Source: Legionellaceae bacterium
Lineage (GTDB): Bacteria; Pseudomonadota; Gammaproteobacteria; Legionellales; Legionellaceae
NCBI GenBank assembly: GCA_029213075.1
Contig: JARGPO010000026.1
Coordinates: 1 to 46,486, forward strand
DNA length: 46,486 nt
Direction: 5' to 3'
Below the pieces are notes generated by a model. That model was not told the origin of the DNA and ran no database searches. It worked only from the letters and a program-made list of their open reading frames with translations. Positions 1 to 8,950 of the stretch are shown in pieces. Numbering within the stretch: the stretch's first letter is position 1; the number at the start of each line of letters is the position of its first letter. Made by a program: the position numbers and the translations under genes.

Positions 1-40
1 CGGACATATTTTTTGTAGAGTAACCAACATATGTCCCTGC

Positions 41-127
41 CTACGTGGCCCGATTTATTCGGGCCATCCAGTAGTTTAAACATCAATTTGACTGGATGCC
101 CTGAACAAGTCAGGGCAAGTAGGCGGG
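41..127. repeat. REPIN-like pair of inverted REP palindromes
   Basis: Two 19-nt hairpins lie in inverted orientation. The first is GGCCCGA-TTTAT-TCGGGCC at 47-65, headed by CCTACGT and followed by ATCCAG. The second is GCCCTGA-ACAAG-TCAGGGC at 98-116, preceded by CTGGAT and followed by AAGTAGGCGGGG. The reverse complement of the second half reads like the first half, so the unit is a symmetrical doublet with a spacer of about 30 bp. Related palindromes occur at 7535-7560, 7909-7934, 23249-23286 and 46414-46486. The rest of 1-340 holds no gene that I can see. Confidence 0.7.
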
Positions 128-340
128 GTTAGGATAAGCCTTTTTGAATACAGGGATGCGATGCTGGATCAAGCTATAGGAAATATCTTGAAAAATATGT
201 CTGCATGCTAATGGGTGGCGCTATATATAAAGTGTTTTTTAATATCTTGCCATGTCAGGAAATAATAAGCATAGACAATTACTATGCAAGCTGATAATAT
301 TTTAATTTTTTTACTCTGTAGCTGAAGGATATGGTGTTTG

Positions 341-1645
341 ATGTCTAATCTAAATATAAGGAAAGCCACATTGGGGATAGAAAAAGCAACTGCTCTAAGA
401 CCATGGATTGTTTGGGGCTTGGCTTGTGTGTTTTATTTTTACGAATTTTTATTGCAAGTATCTCCTAGTGTTATGAGTTCTGAGTTGATGCGTGATTTCG
501 GAGTAACCAGTCAAACTCTAGGAGTATTATCTGGTGCTTACTACTATTCATATGCCTTCATGCAACTTCCTGGGGGAGTTATGATGGACTACTTTGGCCC
601 ACGAAGACTCCTTACTATTGCAACTGCTATTTGTGCTATAAGCACTATTGCATTTGGCCTAACAGATAGCTTTGCTATGGCTTATATCGCAAGACTAATG
701 ATAGGTTTTGGCTCAGCATTTGCGGCCGTTGGCGCAATGAAGTTTGCATCCAGCTGGTTTAAACCAGAAAAGTTTGCACTACTTACAGGTCTAATGGTAA
801 CTATAGGCATGCTTGGTGCGATAGGTGGTGAGGCACCCCTAGCCCTTTTAATAGATAAATGCGGTTGGCGTGAAAGCATGGAAATAATGGGTGTTGCTGG
901 TATTATTATCGCTATATTAATTTTCACTATAACAACAGACAAGCCTAAAAGCGTTACAGAGAAACCTAAGAAAACAAAACAATCTTCTAACGCAAATATA
1001 TTTTCTGATTTAATTGTCTTATTAAAAAATAGAAAATTATGGTTGGTTGCCACATATGGTGGACTTATGTACATGGCAACTCCTGTGTTTTGTGGGCTAT
1101 GGGGTGTACCTTTCATGATGATGAAAATGGGACTTCCTAAAGCTGTAGCTGCAAACTATATATCCCTAGTATTTGTCGGTTGGGCAGTTGCTGGACCTCT
1201 TTGGGGAATATATTCAAATCGCATCGGCCTTAGAAAACAAAGCATGTATATTGGTTGTATTGGAGCAATACTAACAAGTTGCGCATTTATTTTTGCCAAT
1301 ATTCAATCACCACTAATGATGCAAATTCTGTTGTTTCTATTTGGTGTATCTTCTGCCGGATTCCTAACAGCATTTTCTATTGCTAAAGAACTTTGTAACA
1401 AAGATTGTGTGGCAACTGGGCTAAGCTTTATGAACATGATGAACATGCTAGGAATAGCATTAGCTCAACCAGCTATAGGATTTATTCTTGATAGGATGTG
1501 GCAAGGTGAAATACTCGATAAAGTTAGAGTATATCCACTTGAAGCCTATTATTACGCTTTAGCTTTATTACCTATTGGTATGGTTATTGCCTTAATACTA
1601 TTACCCCGCGTTCCCGAAACTTATTGTAAAAGCATTGCTAAGTAG
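341..1645 (+). CDS. MFS transporter
   Basis: This is an integral inner-membrane protein of about 434 residues with some 12 hydrophobic segments, the usual size for the major facilitator superfamily. The first half carries the MFS-type loop DYFGPRRLL between helices 2 and 3, and a charged cytoplasmic stretch (KPKSVTEKPKKTKQSS) separates the two six-helix halves. Such carriers move sugars, organic acids or amino acids by proton coupling; the substrate cannot be read from sequence. The ATG at 341 was chosen; GAAGGA at 324-329 is an acceptable ribosome site, and a TTG at 338 is the alternative. It lies 9 bp upstream of miaB, so it may start that operon. A second, distinct MFS gene is at 37232-38452. 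Confidence 0.85.
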   Translation: MSNLNIRKATLGIEKATALRPWIVWGLACVFYFYEFLLQVSPSVMSSELMRDFGVTSQTLGVLSGAYYYSYAFMQLPGGVMMDYFGPRRLLTIATAICAISTIAFGLTDSFAMAYIARLMIGFGSAFAAVGAMKFASSWFKPEKFALLTGLMVTIGMLGAIGGEAPLALLIDKCGWRESMEIMGVAGIIIAILIFTITTDKPKSVTEKPKKTKQSSNANIFSDLIVLLKNRKLWLVATYGGLMYMATPVFCGLWGVPFMMMKMGLPKAVAANYISLVFVGWAVAGPLWGIYSNRIGLRKQSMYIGCIGAILTSCAFIFANIQSPLMMQILLFLFGVSSAGFLTAFSIAKELCNKDCVATGLSFMNMMNMLGIALAQPAIGFILDRMWQGEILDKVRVYPLEAYYYALALLPIGMVIALILLPRVPETYCKSIAK

Positions 1646-1654
1646 GATTTTCAG

Positions 1655-2986
1655 ATGTTAAAAAAACTTTATATTAAAACCAACGGCTGCCAAATGAATG
1701 AATATGATTCATCTAAAATGGCAGATGTTTTATCTCACTCACACGGTTTTGAAAAAATAGACCAAATTGATGGTGCAGATGTGTTGCTACTTAACACCTG
1801 TTCAATCAGAGAAAAAGCTCAAGAAAAGGTATTTTCACAACTAGGTAAATGGCGTGAATATAAAAAACTAAACCCCCATGTAATAATTGGTGTTGGCGGT
1901 TGTGTTGCGAGCCAAGAAGGATCAGATATTATCAAACGCGCTCCTTATGTTGATTTGGTATTTGGCCCACAAACTCTACATCGTCTCCCAGCAATGATAA
2001 ACGAGCGCTTAAAAGCTAAAAAACCTGTGGTTGATATTAGCTTCCCAGAAATAGAAAAATTCGATAATCTTCCAGCTCCAAGATCTGAGGGACCAATTGC
2101 CTTTGTATCTATTATGGAAGGATGTAGCAAGTATTGTAGCTACTGCGTTGTTCCATATACGCGTGGTGAGGAAATTAGTCGACCTTTTGATGATGTGTTA
2201 GCAGAATGCTTTCAACTAGCAGAGCAAGGGGTTCGAGAAATTAACCTTCTTGGTCAAAACGTTAATGACTATCAAGGTATTATGGAAAACGGTGAATATG
2301 CCGATTTAGCCCTACTAATCCAATACATATCTGCAATCGATGGCCTTGGACGAATTCGTTACACAACATCTCATCCAATAGCTTTTTCAGATAATTTAAT
2401 CAATGCGTATGCTGAGGTTCCTAAACTTGCAAATCATTTACATCTGCCAGTTCAAAGCGGATCAGATAGAATTTTAGCTATGATGAAACGTGGTTATACT
2501 GTTCTAGAGTTCAAGTCTAAAATTCGTAAACTGAGAAAAGTTAGACCAAACATCAAATTATCTACAGACATTATCGTAGGTTTCCCAGGTGAAACTGACC
2601 AAGAATTTGAAGATACTATGAACTTAGTTCATGAAATGGGCTTTGATACATCTTTTAGCTTTATCTACAGTAAAAGACCAGGTACTCCGGCATCGAACCT
2701 TCCAGACGAAACCCCAATGGAAGTTAAAAAGCAACGTTTAAAAATATTACAAGATCGTTTGTTGCTGCAAGCAAGTCAATATAGTCAAGCAACAATTGGC
2801 ACAACCCAAAATGTTTTGGTTACTGGACCCTCTAAAAAAGATCCTGAACAATGGGCTGGTCGTACTGAGTGTAATCGAGTTGTTAATTTCGTTGGTCCAA
2901 AAAACCTCCAAGGACAATTTGTTGATATAGCTATTACCGAGGCACAACCTAACTCTCTTCGTGGTAGGCTGATTCTTAATGACTAA
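1655..2986 (+). CDS. miaB: tRNA-2-methylthio-N6-isopentenyladenosine(37) methylthiotransferase MiaB
   Basis: This radical-SAM enzyme adds a methylthio group to i6A37 of tRNAs. The 443-residue protein has the usual three parts. The N-terminal MTTase domain begins [16 protein letters not shown], with further cysteines at [11 protein letters not shown] and VGGCVASQ that would hold one iron-sulfur cluster. The radical-SAM domain carries the CxxxCxxC motif in [22 protein letters not shown]-like RNA-binding tail ends in NSLRGRLIL. The length matches family members. Its 3' end overlaps the start of rluD by 8 bp, which suggests co-translation with the genes downstream. No missing residue was noticed. 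Confidence 0.96.
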   Translation: MLKKLYIKTNGCQMNEYDSSKMADVLSHSHGFEKIDQIDGADVLLLNTCSIREKAQEKVFSQLGKWREYKKLNPHVIIGVGGCVASQEGSDIIKRAPYVDLVFGPQTLHRLPAMINERLKAKKPVVDISFPEIEKFDNLPAPRSEGPIAFVSIMEGCSKYCSYCVVPYTRGEEISRPFDDVLAECFQLAEQGVREINLLGQNVNDYQGIMENGEYADLALLIQYISAIDGLGRIRYTTSHPIAFSDNLINAYAEVPKLANHLHLPVQSGSDRILAMMKRGYTVLEFKSKIRKLRKVRPNIKLSTDIIVGFPGETDQEFEDTMNLVHEMGFDTSFSFIYSKRPGTPASNLPDETPMEVKKQRLKILQDRLLLQASQYSQATIGTTQNVLVTGPSKKDPEQWAGRTECNRVVNFVGPKNLQGQFVDIAITEAQPNSLRGRLILND

Positions 2987-3944
2987 TGAAGGACAAACGG
3001 TTCAAATACCAGATATTTATCAGGGGCAAAGAATTGATAAAGTACTAGCTAAGATTTTTCCTGATTACTCACGGTCAAAATTAACAAGCTGGTTAAAAGA
3101 AGGTGTTATCACTATTGATGACAAGCAATACGCACCTGATGATAAAGTCTTTGGTTATGAAATGGTTACCTTAAAACCAACCCAAACCACTCATTATGAT
3201 GAGGTTGAGGCTGAAGAGATTCCAATTAATGTGGTATTTGAAGATGAGCATTTATTAGTTGTTAATAAGCCTTCCGGATTAATTGTTCATCCTGGCGCAG
3301 GCAATCCTAACCACACCCTTGTTAATGCCCTACTCCATCATAATAATGAAGTGCATAGTTTACTGCCAAGAGCTGGAATAATTCATAGACTAGATAAAGA
3401 TACTACTGGCTTGCTTGTTATCGCGAAAACATTAGAGGCTCATACAAATCTTGTTAAACAAATGCAAGAGCACGAGATTTCTAGACAATACAAAGCTTTA
3501 GTTTATGGTCACATAATCGCTGGCAACACCATCACCACAAATTATGGCCGAGATCCTAAAAATCGAGTAAAAATGGCTGTTCTCAATCATGGAAAAGAAG
3601 CTATTACCAAGTATAAAGTAGCGAAACACTACAATTTTGCGACTCTTTTAAATGTAGAACTTATGACTGGTAGAACTCATCAAATAAGAGTGCATATGGC
3701 CCATATTAATCATGCAATAATTGGCGATAATCTTTATAAAAGTCGAAACAACCTTAAAAAAGGGGTTGATGAGAATGTTCAAATGAAAATCAAGAAGTTT
3801 CCTCGTCAAGCACTGCATGCTTTTAGCTTATCATTTGCACACCCTCAAAGCTCAGAGCAACTTACATTTAATGCACCAATACCTGAAGACTTCCTACTTT
3901 TGCTAGAAACTTTGGATAATAATAATGCAGAATATAATAGCTAA
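2979..3944 (+). CDS. rluD: 23S rRNA pseudouridine synthase RluD
   Basis: A 321-residue pseudouridine synthase of the RsuA/RluA family. RluD modifies helix 69 of 23S rRNA (positions 1911, 1915 and 1917 in E. coli). An N-terminal S4-like RNA-binding region ([26 protein letters not shown]) is followed by the catalytic domain with the hallmark [15 protein letters not shown], which contains the catalytic Asp. Later comes the family signature [20 protein letters not shown]. The S4 domain and the length favour RluD over RluA or RluC. The start overlaps the end of miaB and the end overlaps the start of pgeF by 20 bp, so the three are probably translated from one message. Confidence 0.93.
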   Translation: MTNEGQTVQIPDIYQGQRIDKVLAKIFPDYSRSKLTSWLKEGVITIDDKQYAPDDKVFGYEMVTLKPTQTTHYDEVEAEEIPINVVFEDEHLLVVNKPSGLIVHPGAGNPNHTLVNALLHHNNEVHSLLPRAGIIHRLDKDTTGLLVIAKTLEAHTNLVKQMQEHEISRQYKALVYGHIIAGNTITTNYGRDPKNRVKMAVLNHGKEAITKYKVAKHYNFATLLNVELMTGRTHQIRVHMAHINHAIIGDNLYKSRNNLKKGVDENVQMKIKKFPRQALHAFSLSFAHPQSSEQLTFNAPIPEDFLLLLETLDNNNAEYNS

Positions 3945-4659
3945 TTGGAACGCACCAAAAAATATAAAAGCGCTAACTACAACAAGAATTTCTGGCGCAA
4001 GCATCGATGAGTTTGCGAGCAACAATTTTGGCATACATGTTGATGATAACCCTATACATGTTGCGGCCAACAGACAAGCATTAAAAGATAACCTAAAACT
4101 ACCAGGTGAGCCAATTTGGCTAAACCAAACTCATACAAATTTATGTGTTAGAGTTAATACTGAATCAGTCAATAGAAATGCTGATGCGACAATTAGCCAA
4201 GATCATCGCTTCCCTCTTGTAGTAATGACTGCAGACTGTGTGCCAATCGTACTTTGTAATTCAAGTGGTTTAGAAATTGCGGCCATTCATGCTGGCTGGA
4301 GGGGTCTTGCCAATGGCATTATAGAAAATACATTGAATATGGCAAAAGAAAGCCCAGAAAATTATATGGCCTGGATTGGACCTGCGATTTGCGTTAATTG
4401 TTACGCAACAGGGGATGAGGTTTTACAACAATTTAGTGATAAATATACTTTTGCAGAACAAGCATTTACCCGTAAGAACTCAAAACTTCATGCGAACTTA
4501 CCTAAAATGGCTGAATTAGTATTAAATCAAATTGGCGTCAAAAATGTGTTTCAATCAAATGCTTGTACATTTGAAGAAAATAATAAATTTTACTCCTACC
4601 GTAGAAGTTCAAAAACCGGTAGAATAGCTACATTAATCTGGTTTGAGGATAAAGAATAA
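3925..4659 (+). CDS. pgeF: Peptidoglycan editing factor PgeF (YfiH / multicopper polyphenol oxidase family)
   Basis: The 244-residue protein has the family signatures TADCVPIVLCNS and HAGWRGLANGI plus GPAICVNCYATGDEV. Together these supply the Cys and His metal-site residues of the YfiH/LACC1 fold. In E. coli, YfiH removes wrongly incorporated residues from peptidoglycan precursors; related proteins act on purine nucleosides. It follows rluD directly (20-bp overlap), an order common in gammaproteobacteria, and its stop shares a base with the htrA start (TAATG). It should be a soluble cytoplasmic protein. The family call is firm; the biological role is inferred from family members. Confidence 0.9.
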   Translation: MQNIIANWNAPKNIKALTTTRISGASIDEFASNNFGIHVDDNPIHVAANRQALKDNLKLPGEPIWLNQTHTNLCVRVNTESVNRNADATISQDHRFPLVVMTADCVPIVLCNSSGLEIAAIHAGWRGLANGIIENTLNMAKESPENYMAWIGPAICVNCYATGDEVLQQFSDKYTFAEQAFTRKNSKLHANLPKMAELVLNQIGVKNVFQSNACTFEENNKFYSYRRSSKTGRIATLIWFEDKE

Positions 4660-6035
4660 TGAATAAATACTTCCAAACACTGTTTATAAGTCTTGCAATA
4701 TTTACACTTGCTCCTCTTGCAAGTGCTGACTCAAACACACTACCAACTCTTGCCCCAACCCTAAAACAGGCAATGCCCGCGATTGTTAATATTGCTGTTC
4801 AAGGCATAATTCCTAATGGTCCACCCTCTTCTGAAGATTCTGATGAAGAAAATCACCAACCAAGACCACAAATGCCAATGGAAAAGCCTAAGAAATTCCA
4901 AAGCATTGGTTCCGGGGTAATAATGGATCCTAAAAATGGCGTAATAATTACTAATGACCATGTTATTCGCAATGCTCAGATTATAACGGTCACCTTAAAC
5001 GACGGGCGTAGACTTAAAGCAAAGCTAGTTGGCAGTGACAGTGAAACAGATGTTGCCGTATTAAAAGTAGACGCTAAAAACCTTAAAAGCTTACCGATTG
5101 GCGACTCAGACAACATTGAAGTAGGTGATTTTGTAGTAGCTATTGGCAATCCATTTGGACTTAACAGCTACGGGAACAGTCAATCAGCTACTTTTGGTAT
5201 TGTTAGTGCAATGAAGCGCAGTGACCTAAACATTGAAGGGGTTGAAAACTTCATTCAAACTGATGCTGCAATCAATCCTGGTAACTCTGGTGGCGCTCTG
5301 ATTAATTCCAAAGGTGAATTAATTGGTATTAATACAGCAATTATATCGCTACATGGTGGTAATGTTGGAATTGGTTTTGCAATACCTGTTAACATGGCTA
5401 AAGATGTTGCTCAACAAATTATTAAGTTTGGATCTGTTCACCGCGGTCTTATGGGAATTTTTGTTCAGCATTTAACACCAGAATTAGCTCAGGCTATGGG
5501 TTATGATGGTGACACCCAAGGAGCATTGGTTGCTCAGGTTAATGAAGGATCTCCTGCTGAAATAGCTGGAATAAAAACTGGGGACATAATTACTCAAATC
5601 AATGACACAAATATCACGCAAGCAACCCAAGTAAAAACGGTAATCAGCTTACTACGAGTTGGTGGCGAAGCAAAACTTACCATCAAAAGAAATGGCAGTG
5701 AAATTAAACTCAACGCTATAGTCACTGACGTTAGAAAAAACGAGCAAAAACTCCAATCTAAAAATCCATACTTGTATGGATTGGCCTTAAGAAACTTTGA
5801 ACAAGACTCACCTCCACATGGACACGTAGTTGGAGTGCAAATTGTAGGAGCATCTGAAAACAGTGCAGGATGGAGAGCTGGGTTACGTCCTGGTGATGTA
5901 ATTATTAATGCAGAAAAAAAACCAACTCCCAACACGGAAATTTTGCAAAAAATAGCTCAAACAAAAAATTCTAAACAGCAAATGCTAGTTCAAGTACTTA
6001 GAGGAGTTGGAGCCTTGTATATCCTGATCATATAG
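4659..6035 (+). CDS. degQ: Periplasmic HtrA/DegP-type serine endoprotease with two PDZ domains
   Basis: The protein starts with a Sec signal peptide (about residues 1-23, ending ASA-DS). The trypsin-like domain carries the triad His101 (TNDHVIRN), Asp131 (ETDVAVLKVD) and Ser210 (NPGNSGGAL). Two PDZ domains follow at about 255-345 and 365-455, and the end (VLRGVGALYILII) matches the usual DegP/DegQ terminus, so it is complete at 458 residues. It would degrade or refold damaged envelope proteins. An acidic, Pro-rich insert at residues 54-78 matches the LA loop, which differs between DegP and DegQ; I cannot separate the two. It is translationally coupled to pgeF. In intracellular pathogens this protease supports stress resistance, which is background rather than seen here. 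Confidence 0.92.
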   Translation: MNKYFQTLFISLAIFTLAPLASADSNTLPTLAPTLKQAMPAIVNIAVQGIIPNGPPSSEDSDEENHQPRPQMPMEKPKKFQSIGSGVIMDPKNGVIITNDHVIRNAQIITVTLNDGRRLKAKLVGSDSETDVAVLKVDAKNLKSLPIGDSDNIEVGDFVVAIGNPFGLNSYGNSQSATFGIVSAMKRSDLNIEGVENFIQTDAAINPGNSGGALINSKGELIGINTAIISLHGGNVGIGFAIPVNMAKDVAQQIIKFGSVHRGLMGIFVQHLTPELAQAMGYDGDTQGALVAQVNEGSPAEIAGIKTGDIITQINDTNITQATQVKTVISLLRVGGEAKLTIKRNGSEIKLNAIVTDVRKNEQKLQSKNPYLYGLALRNFEQDSPPHGHVVGVQIVGASENSAGWRAGLRPGDVIINAEKKPTPNTEILQKIAQTKNSKQQMLVQVLRGVGALYILII

Positions 6036-6076
6036 TGTACAATAGTGGTCTATATGTATCATCTGGAGCTAGTGTT

Positions 6077-7057
6077 ATGAATTATGATCTTGAGCAAAAA
6101 ATATTATTTGTTGGTGCGGAAAAGGTCGGTAAAACTTTTATAGCAGATAAATTGGCTGGGCGTAGTGCGGATTACTTATATTTACCAACTACTGGTATAG
6201 ATGCTCGGACAGAGAATAGTGTTACTGATGATTATAATTTAGTTAAATCTGTGATAATGGACTTTGCCGGGAGTGACAGATATGAATACCTTCTGCAACC
6301 TTATCTAAAGGATGCCAACACTCTTTGCATTACATTTGATCCTTGGAATAGGAGCTCTTTTGATAAAGCAAAATCATTGTGTAAGAATACTAAAAAAAAT
6401 ATGAGTCGTTATTTAATTTCAACTATTTTGCTGATTGCCAATAACCCTGATCAAAAACTTCAATCTACAAAAGTAGTTTTAGATAAGGAAGTTCAAAAGT
6501 TTGTAGAAGAACAAGAAATAGAATATTTCGACCTATCATCAGAAGAACCTAATCAAAGATTGAACGAACTAAGAACCTATCTTCTAAAAACAAAACCTAG
6601 TAGCGAAAGTAGTAATCCATCTGGTATGGAAAGTTCTACAATTAAAGATAAGTACCATACAGCAACACAGGCGATATATGATCTAAATGCTATTGACGCA
6701 GAGAAATATAGTACGAAAGCGAGTAGCTCTATAAAGAATATTATCGATAAACTTGAGAAGGTTTTGAGTGCTGGTCCAGAGAATTTTAATAAATCAGAAT
6801 ATGATAAATTATTTTCTGAAGACTTAAAAGTTTTAAAATGGCAAGCCTCGTCTATCTTATCCACTGTATTAAATGCTATTACTAGTATTGCATTAATATT
6901 TATGAAAGAAACTCGTGCATCTAATCTTGCAAAAAATGGGGATAGTTACTTATTTTGGACTTTTGGAGAAAAACAAAAAGCAAAAGTTGCAATAAATAAA
7001 ACTGATGAGTTACTTGAAGATTGTCCAAGAGTAAGTCCTGTATATATCTCTGTGTAA
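6077..7057 (+). CDS. Rab/Ras-like small GTPase domain with a C-terminal extension; candidate effector
   Basis: Residues 1-165 read as a small GTPase. The P-loop GAEKVGKT is at 13-20, the switch I region is LPTTGIDA (37-43), the DxxG motif lies in MDFAGSDRYEYL (62-65), and ANNPDQ (121-126) stands for NKxD. In Rab proteins the residue after DxxG is the catalytic Gln; here it is Ser66, so hydrolysis may be slow or absent. Residues 190-326 are an extra, mostly helical half with a hydrophobic stretch (ASSILSTVLNAITSIALIFM) that I do not recognise. The ATG at 6077 was chosen because GGAG lies 8 nt upstream; the in-frame GTG at 6035 has no such site. Rab-like GTPases are a known class of proteins in Legionella genomes, so a host-directed role is inferred. 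Confidence 0.75.
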   Translation: MNYDLEQKILFVGAEKVGKTFIADKLAGRSADYLYLPTTGIDARTENSVTDDYNLVKSVIMDFAGSDRYEYLLQPYLKDANTLCITFDPWNRSSFDKAKSLCKNTKKNMSRYLISTILLIANNPDQKLQSTKVVLDKEVQKFVEEQEIEYFDLSSEEPNQRLNELRTYLLKTKPSSESSNPSGMESSTIKDKYHTATQAIYDLNAIDAEKYSTKASSSIKNIIDKLEKVLSAGPENFNKSEYDKLFSEDLKVLKWQASSILSTVLNAITSIALIFMKETRASNLAKNGDSYLFWTFGEKQKAKVAINKTDELLEDCPRVSPVYISV

Positions 7058-7240
7058 ACCTCTCACCTTCATACTGCGAATCTGCTTCAAATTCTGTTGC
7101 AGGCAGATTTCCAGCTCCAAGAACCCATCTCTACTCTGGACCTAAATATATAATAAACTTACAAATCCAAAACCTATACCCTATGAAAGAATAAATGTTA
7201 ATATACATTTGAGTCCAATACTCATAGACAAGGAAGTAGT

Positions 7241-7534
7241 ATGCAGTCATTTTATGTTTACATCATGGCAAATAAGCCAAACGGCACCCTATACGTTGGT
7301 TCAACATCCAACCTAATAAAACGTGTTTGGGAGCATAAGACTAAAGATAACAATAATAGTTTTACAGCTAAATATGATGTTAGCAATCTCGTATACTACG
7401 AAATACATGAAAGTTATGTGGAAGCTGCTCGTCGAGAGAAACGCTTCAAAAAATGGCCTAGACAGTGGAAAATAAATATAATTGAAGATTTAAATATTAC
7501 TTGGCGTGATTTATATACAGATATTTGCTCTTAA
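7241..7534 (+). CDS. Small GIY-YIG nuclease-domain protein
   Basis: The 97-residue protein is a single GIY-YIG domain of the YhbQ/UPF0213 type. It has FYVYIM followed by GTLYVGST, then the basic helix NLIKRVWEHK, and the usual YYEIHESYVEAARREKRFKKW, which supplies the Arg and Glu expected in the active site. The start has AAGGAAG upstream. The stop codon ends at 7534, immediately before a 26-bp inverted REP copy at 7535-7560. The opposing REP copy lies at 7909-7934 beyond a tandem array. Small GIY-YIG proteins of this type are widespread and mostly uncharacterised. The placement next to palindromes hints at a link with the repeats, but this is inference. Confidence 0.88.
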   Translation: MQSFYVYIMANKPNGTLYVGSTSNLIKRVWEHKTKDNNNSFTAKYDVSNLVYYEIHESYVEAARREKRFKKWPRQWKINIIEDLNITWRDLYTDICS

Positions 7535-7570
7535 ATAGATGGCCCGAACAAGTCGGGCCACGTAGGCGAA
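7535..7570. repeat. REP palindrome (copy next to the GIY-YIG gene)
   Basis: The hairpin GGCCCGA-ACAAG-TCGGGCC occupies 7541-7559 and is followed by the tail CACGTAGGCG. Positions 7535-7560 are an exact inverted repeat of 7909-7934, so two copies face each other across the tandem array. The core is the same palindrome as at 47-65. Confidence 0.8.
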
Positions 7571-7636
7571 GGAGTGAAAGCCCCAAACAATTACTCTCCC
7601 TATACGTATTTTAGAGACTGTAAATACCTTTGTAAC

Positions 7637-7912
7637 CTAAATCCCACAACCTACTTGGTCTAAATCCCATCACCTACTTGACCTAAATCCCACAACCTAC
7701 TTGGTATAAATCCCACAACCTACTTGGTATAAATCCCACAACCTACTTGACCTAAATCCCACAACCTACTTGGTCTAAATTCCACAACCTACTTGGTCTA
7801 AATCCCACAACCTACTTGGTCTAAATCCCATCACCTACTTGGCCTAAACCCCACAACCTACTTGGTCTAAATCCCATCACCTACTTGGCCTAAACCCCAC
7901 AACCTACTTGGC
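7637..7912. repeat. 12-copy 23-bp direct tandem repeat
   Basis: Units begin at 7637, 7660, 7683 and so on every 23 bp up to 7890, with no spacers. Each contains TAAATCCCACAACC (or TCACC) followed by CTACTTGG and a variable last base. Copies differ at a few positions only (TCTAAA, ACCTAAA or TATAAA at the joint; CACAACC or CATCACC inside), which points to recent expansion. The shared core CCTACTTGG equals the head of the REP element, and the last unit runs directly into a full REP palindrome at 7909-7934. With its flanks, this array fills the gap between the GIY-YIG gene and the nucleoside phosphorylase gene (7535-8086). Confidence 0.92.
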
Positions 7913-7934
7913 CCGACTTGTTCGGGCCATCTAT
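7905..7934. repeat. REP palindrome closing the tandem array
   Basis: The hairpin GGCCCGA-CTTGT-TCGGGCC at 7910-7928 is preceded by CCTACTT and followed by ATCTAT. It is the exact inverted partner of 7535-7560. The head CCTACTTGG belongs at the same time to the last 23-bp unit. Confidence 0.8.
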
Positions 7935-8086
7935 ACACTTAAACAAATAATTTAAAGTATGCAACAGAACAAGCAACTATTTCCACACTAGCTATTGTAA
8001 AACAAGCTCAATATCAGTATAGTTTTTTCATTTTTAAATGTTGTATCATATCGATTTTGTCTCGTTATCAGCAACTCCTAGACCAA

Positions 8087-8947
8087 ATGGAAATATATTT
8101 TATGAACCAATCTAACGCACACCTAGCAGCTCAACAAATTAAAACTAAAAATCCAAACTTTACTCCTAAGATTGGTATTATTCTTGGATCAGGTCTTGGT
8201 GACTTTGCAAAAGAAATAGAAAACAGCGTATCAATTTCATATGCCGATCTTCCTGGGTTTCCTTCATGCTCTGTTCACGGTCATGCTGGAAATTTAATTA
8301 TGGGCTCCCTTACTGGTGTGGATATTATCTGCCTACAAGGACGTGCTCATTCCTATGAAGGTAATAGAAACGACGTTGTTAAAACATACATCAGAACCCT
8401 AAAACTTCTTGGATGTGACGAACTAATTATAACTAACGCAACTGGTTCGCTGCGCGAGGAAGTTGGTCCGGGTGAGATTGTTTTAATAACTGATCACATT
8501 AACATGCAATCAGGAAATCCGTTAATTGGCGAGAATGACGATGACTTTGGCCCAAGGTTTTTTCCATTAGACACAGCCTATGACCTAGATATGCGCCAAA
8601 ACCTCCTAAGAATAGCCGGCCAAAATAGCATTGCGCTCCATCAGGGAGTTTATCTAGCAGTTAACGGTCCAAACTATGAAACAGCTGCCGAAATTAGAGC
8701 TTTTAAATTATTAGGCGCTGATGTTGTTGGCATGTCAACGGTTCCTGAAGTTTTAGTAGGAACACACTGTGGGATGAAATTAGCTGTCCTCTCTATAATT
8801 TCAAACTTTGCGACAGGCCTTACTGAAATAAGTCATAACCATGAAGATGTTGTTATAACTGCGGCAACTGCAACTAAAAAACTTACTCAACTATTAAAAC
8901 AGTTTATTGGTTCACACGCAGGGCAAGAACACCTAAGTATTGGATGA
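8087..8947 (+). CDS. punA: Purine nucleoside phosphorylase (XapA/PunA type)
   Basis: A trimeric-type purine nucleoside phosphorylase that splits purine nucleosides with phosphate to give the base and ribose-1-phosphate, for salvage. Motifs are GIILGSGLGDFA (phosphate-binding loop), the FPSCSVHGHAGN segment, QGRAHSYEGN, the ITNATGSLREEVGPGEIV region, NGPNYETAAEIRAFKLLGADVVGMSTVPE and NFATGLTEISHNHEDV. The N-terminus resembles E. coli XapA. The start is unsure: TTG at 8057, ATG at 8087 or ATG at 8102 are all in frame and none has a clear ribosome site; 8087 gives the XapA-like length. It stands alone, with the repeat region on its left and a convergent operon on its right. Confidence 0.92.
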   Translation: MEIYFMNQSNAHLAAQQIKTKNPNFTPKIGIILGSGLGDFAKEIENSVSISYADLPGFPSCSVHGHAGNLIMGSLTGVDIICLQGRAHSYEGNRNDVVKTYIRTLKLLGCDELIITNATGSLREEVGPGEIVLITDHINMQSGNPLIGENDDDFGPRFFPLDTAYDLDMRQNLLRIAGQNSIALHQGVYLAVNGPNYETAAEIRAFKLLGADVVGMSTVPEVLVGTHCGMKLAVLSIISNFATGLTEISHNHEDVVITAATATKKLTQLLKQFIGSHAGQEHLSIG

Positions 8948-8950
8948 TAA

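Noticed and set aside
6035-6076. GTG at 6035 as the start of the Rab-like GTPase
   Set aside because: It overlaps the htrA stop without a ribosome site, while the ATG at 6077 has GGAG 8 nt upstream and starts just before the P-loop strand.
7637-7912. The tandem array as a CRISPR array
   Set aside because: The 23-bp units follow each other directly with no spacers, and no cas gene is near.
7637-7912. The 23-bp units as iterons of a plasmid or phage replication origin
   Set aside because: Unit length would suit iterons, but no replication initiator gene or DnaA-box cluster is near, and the unit shares sequence with the REP palindromes.
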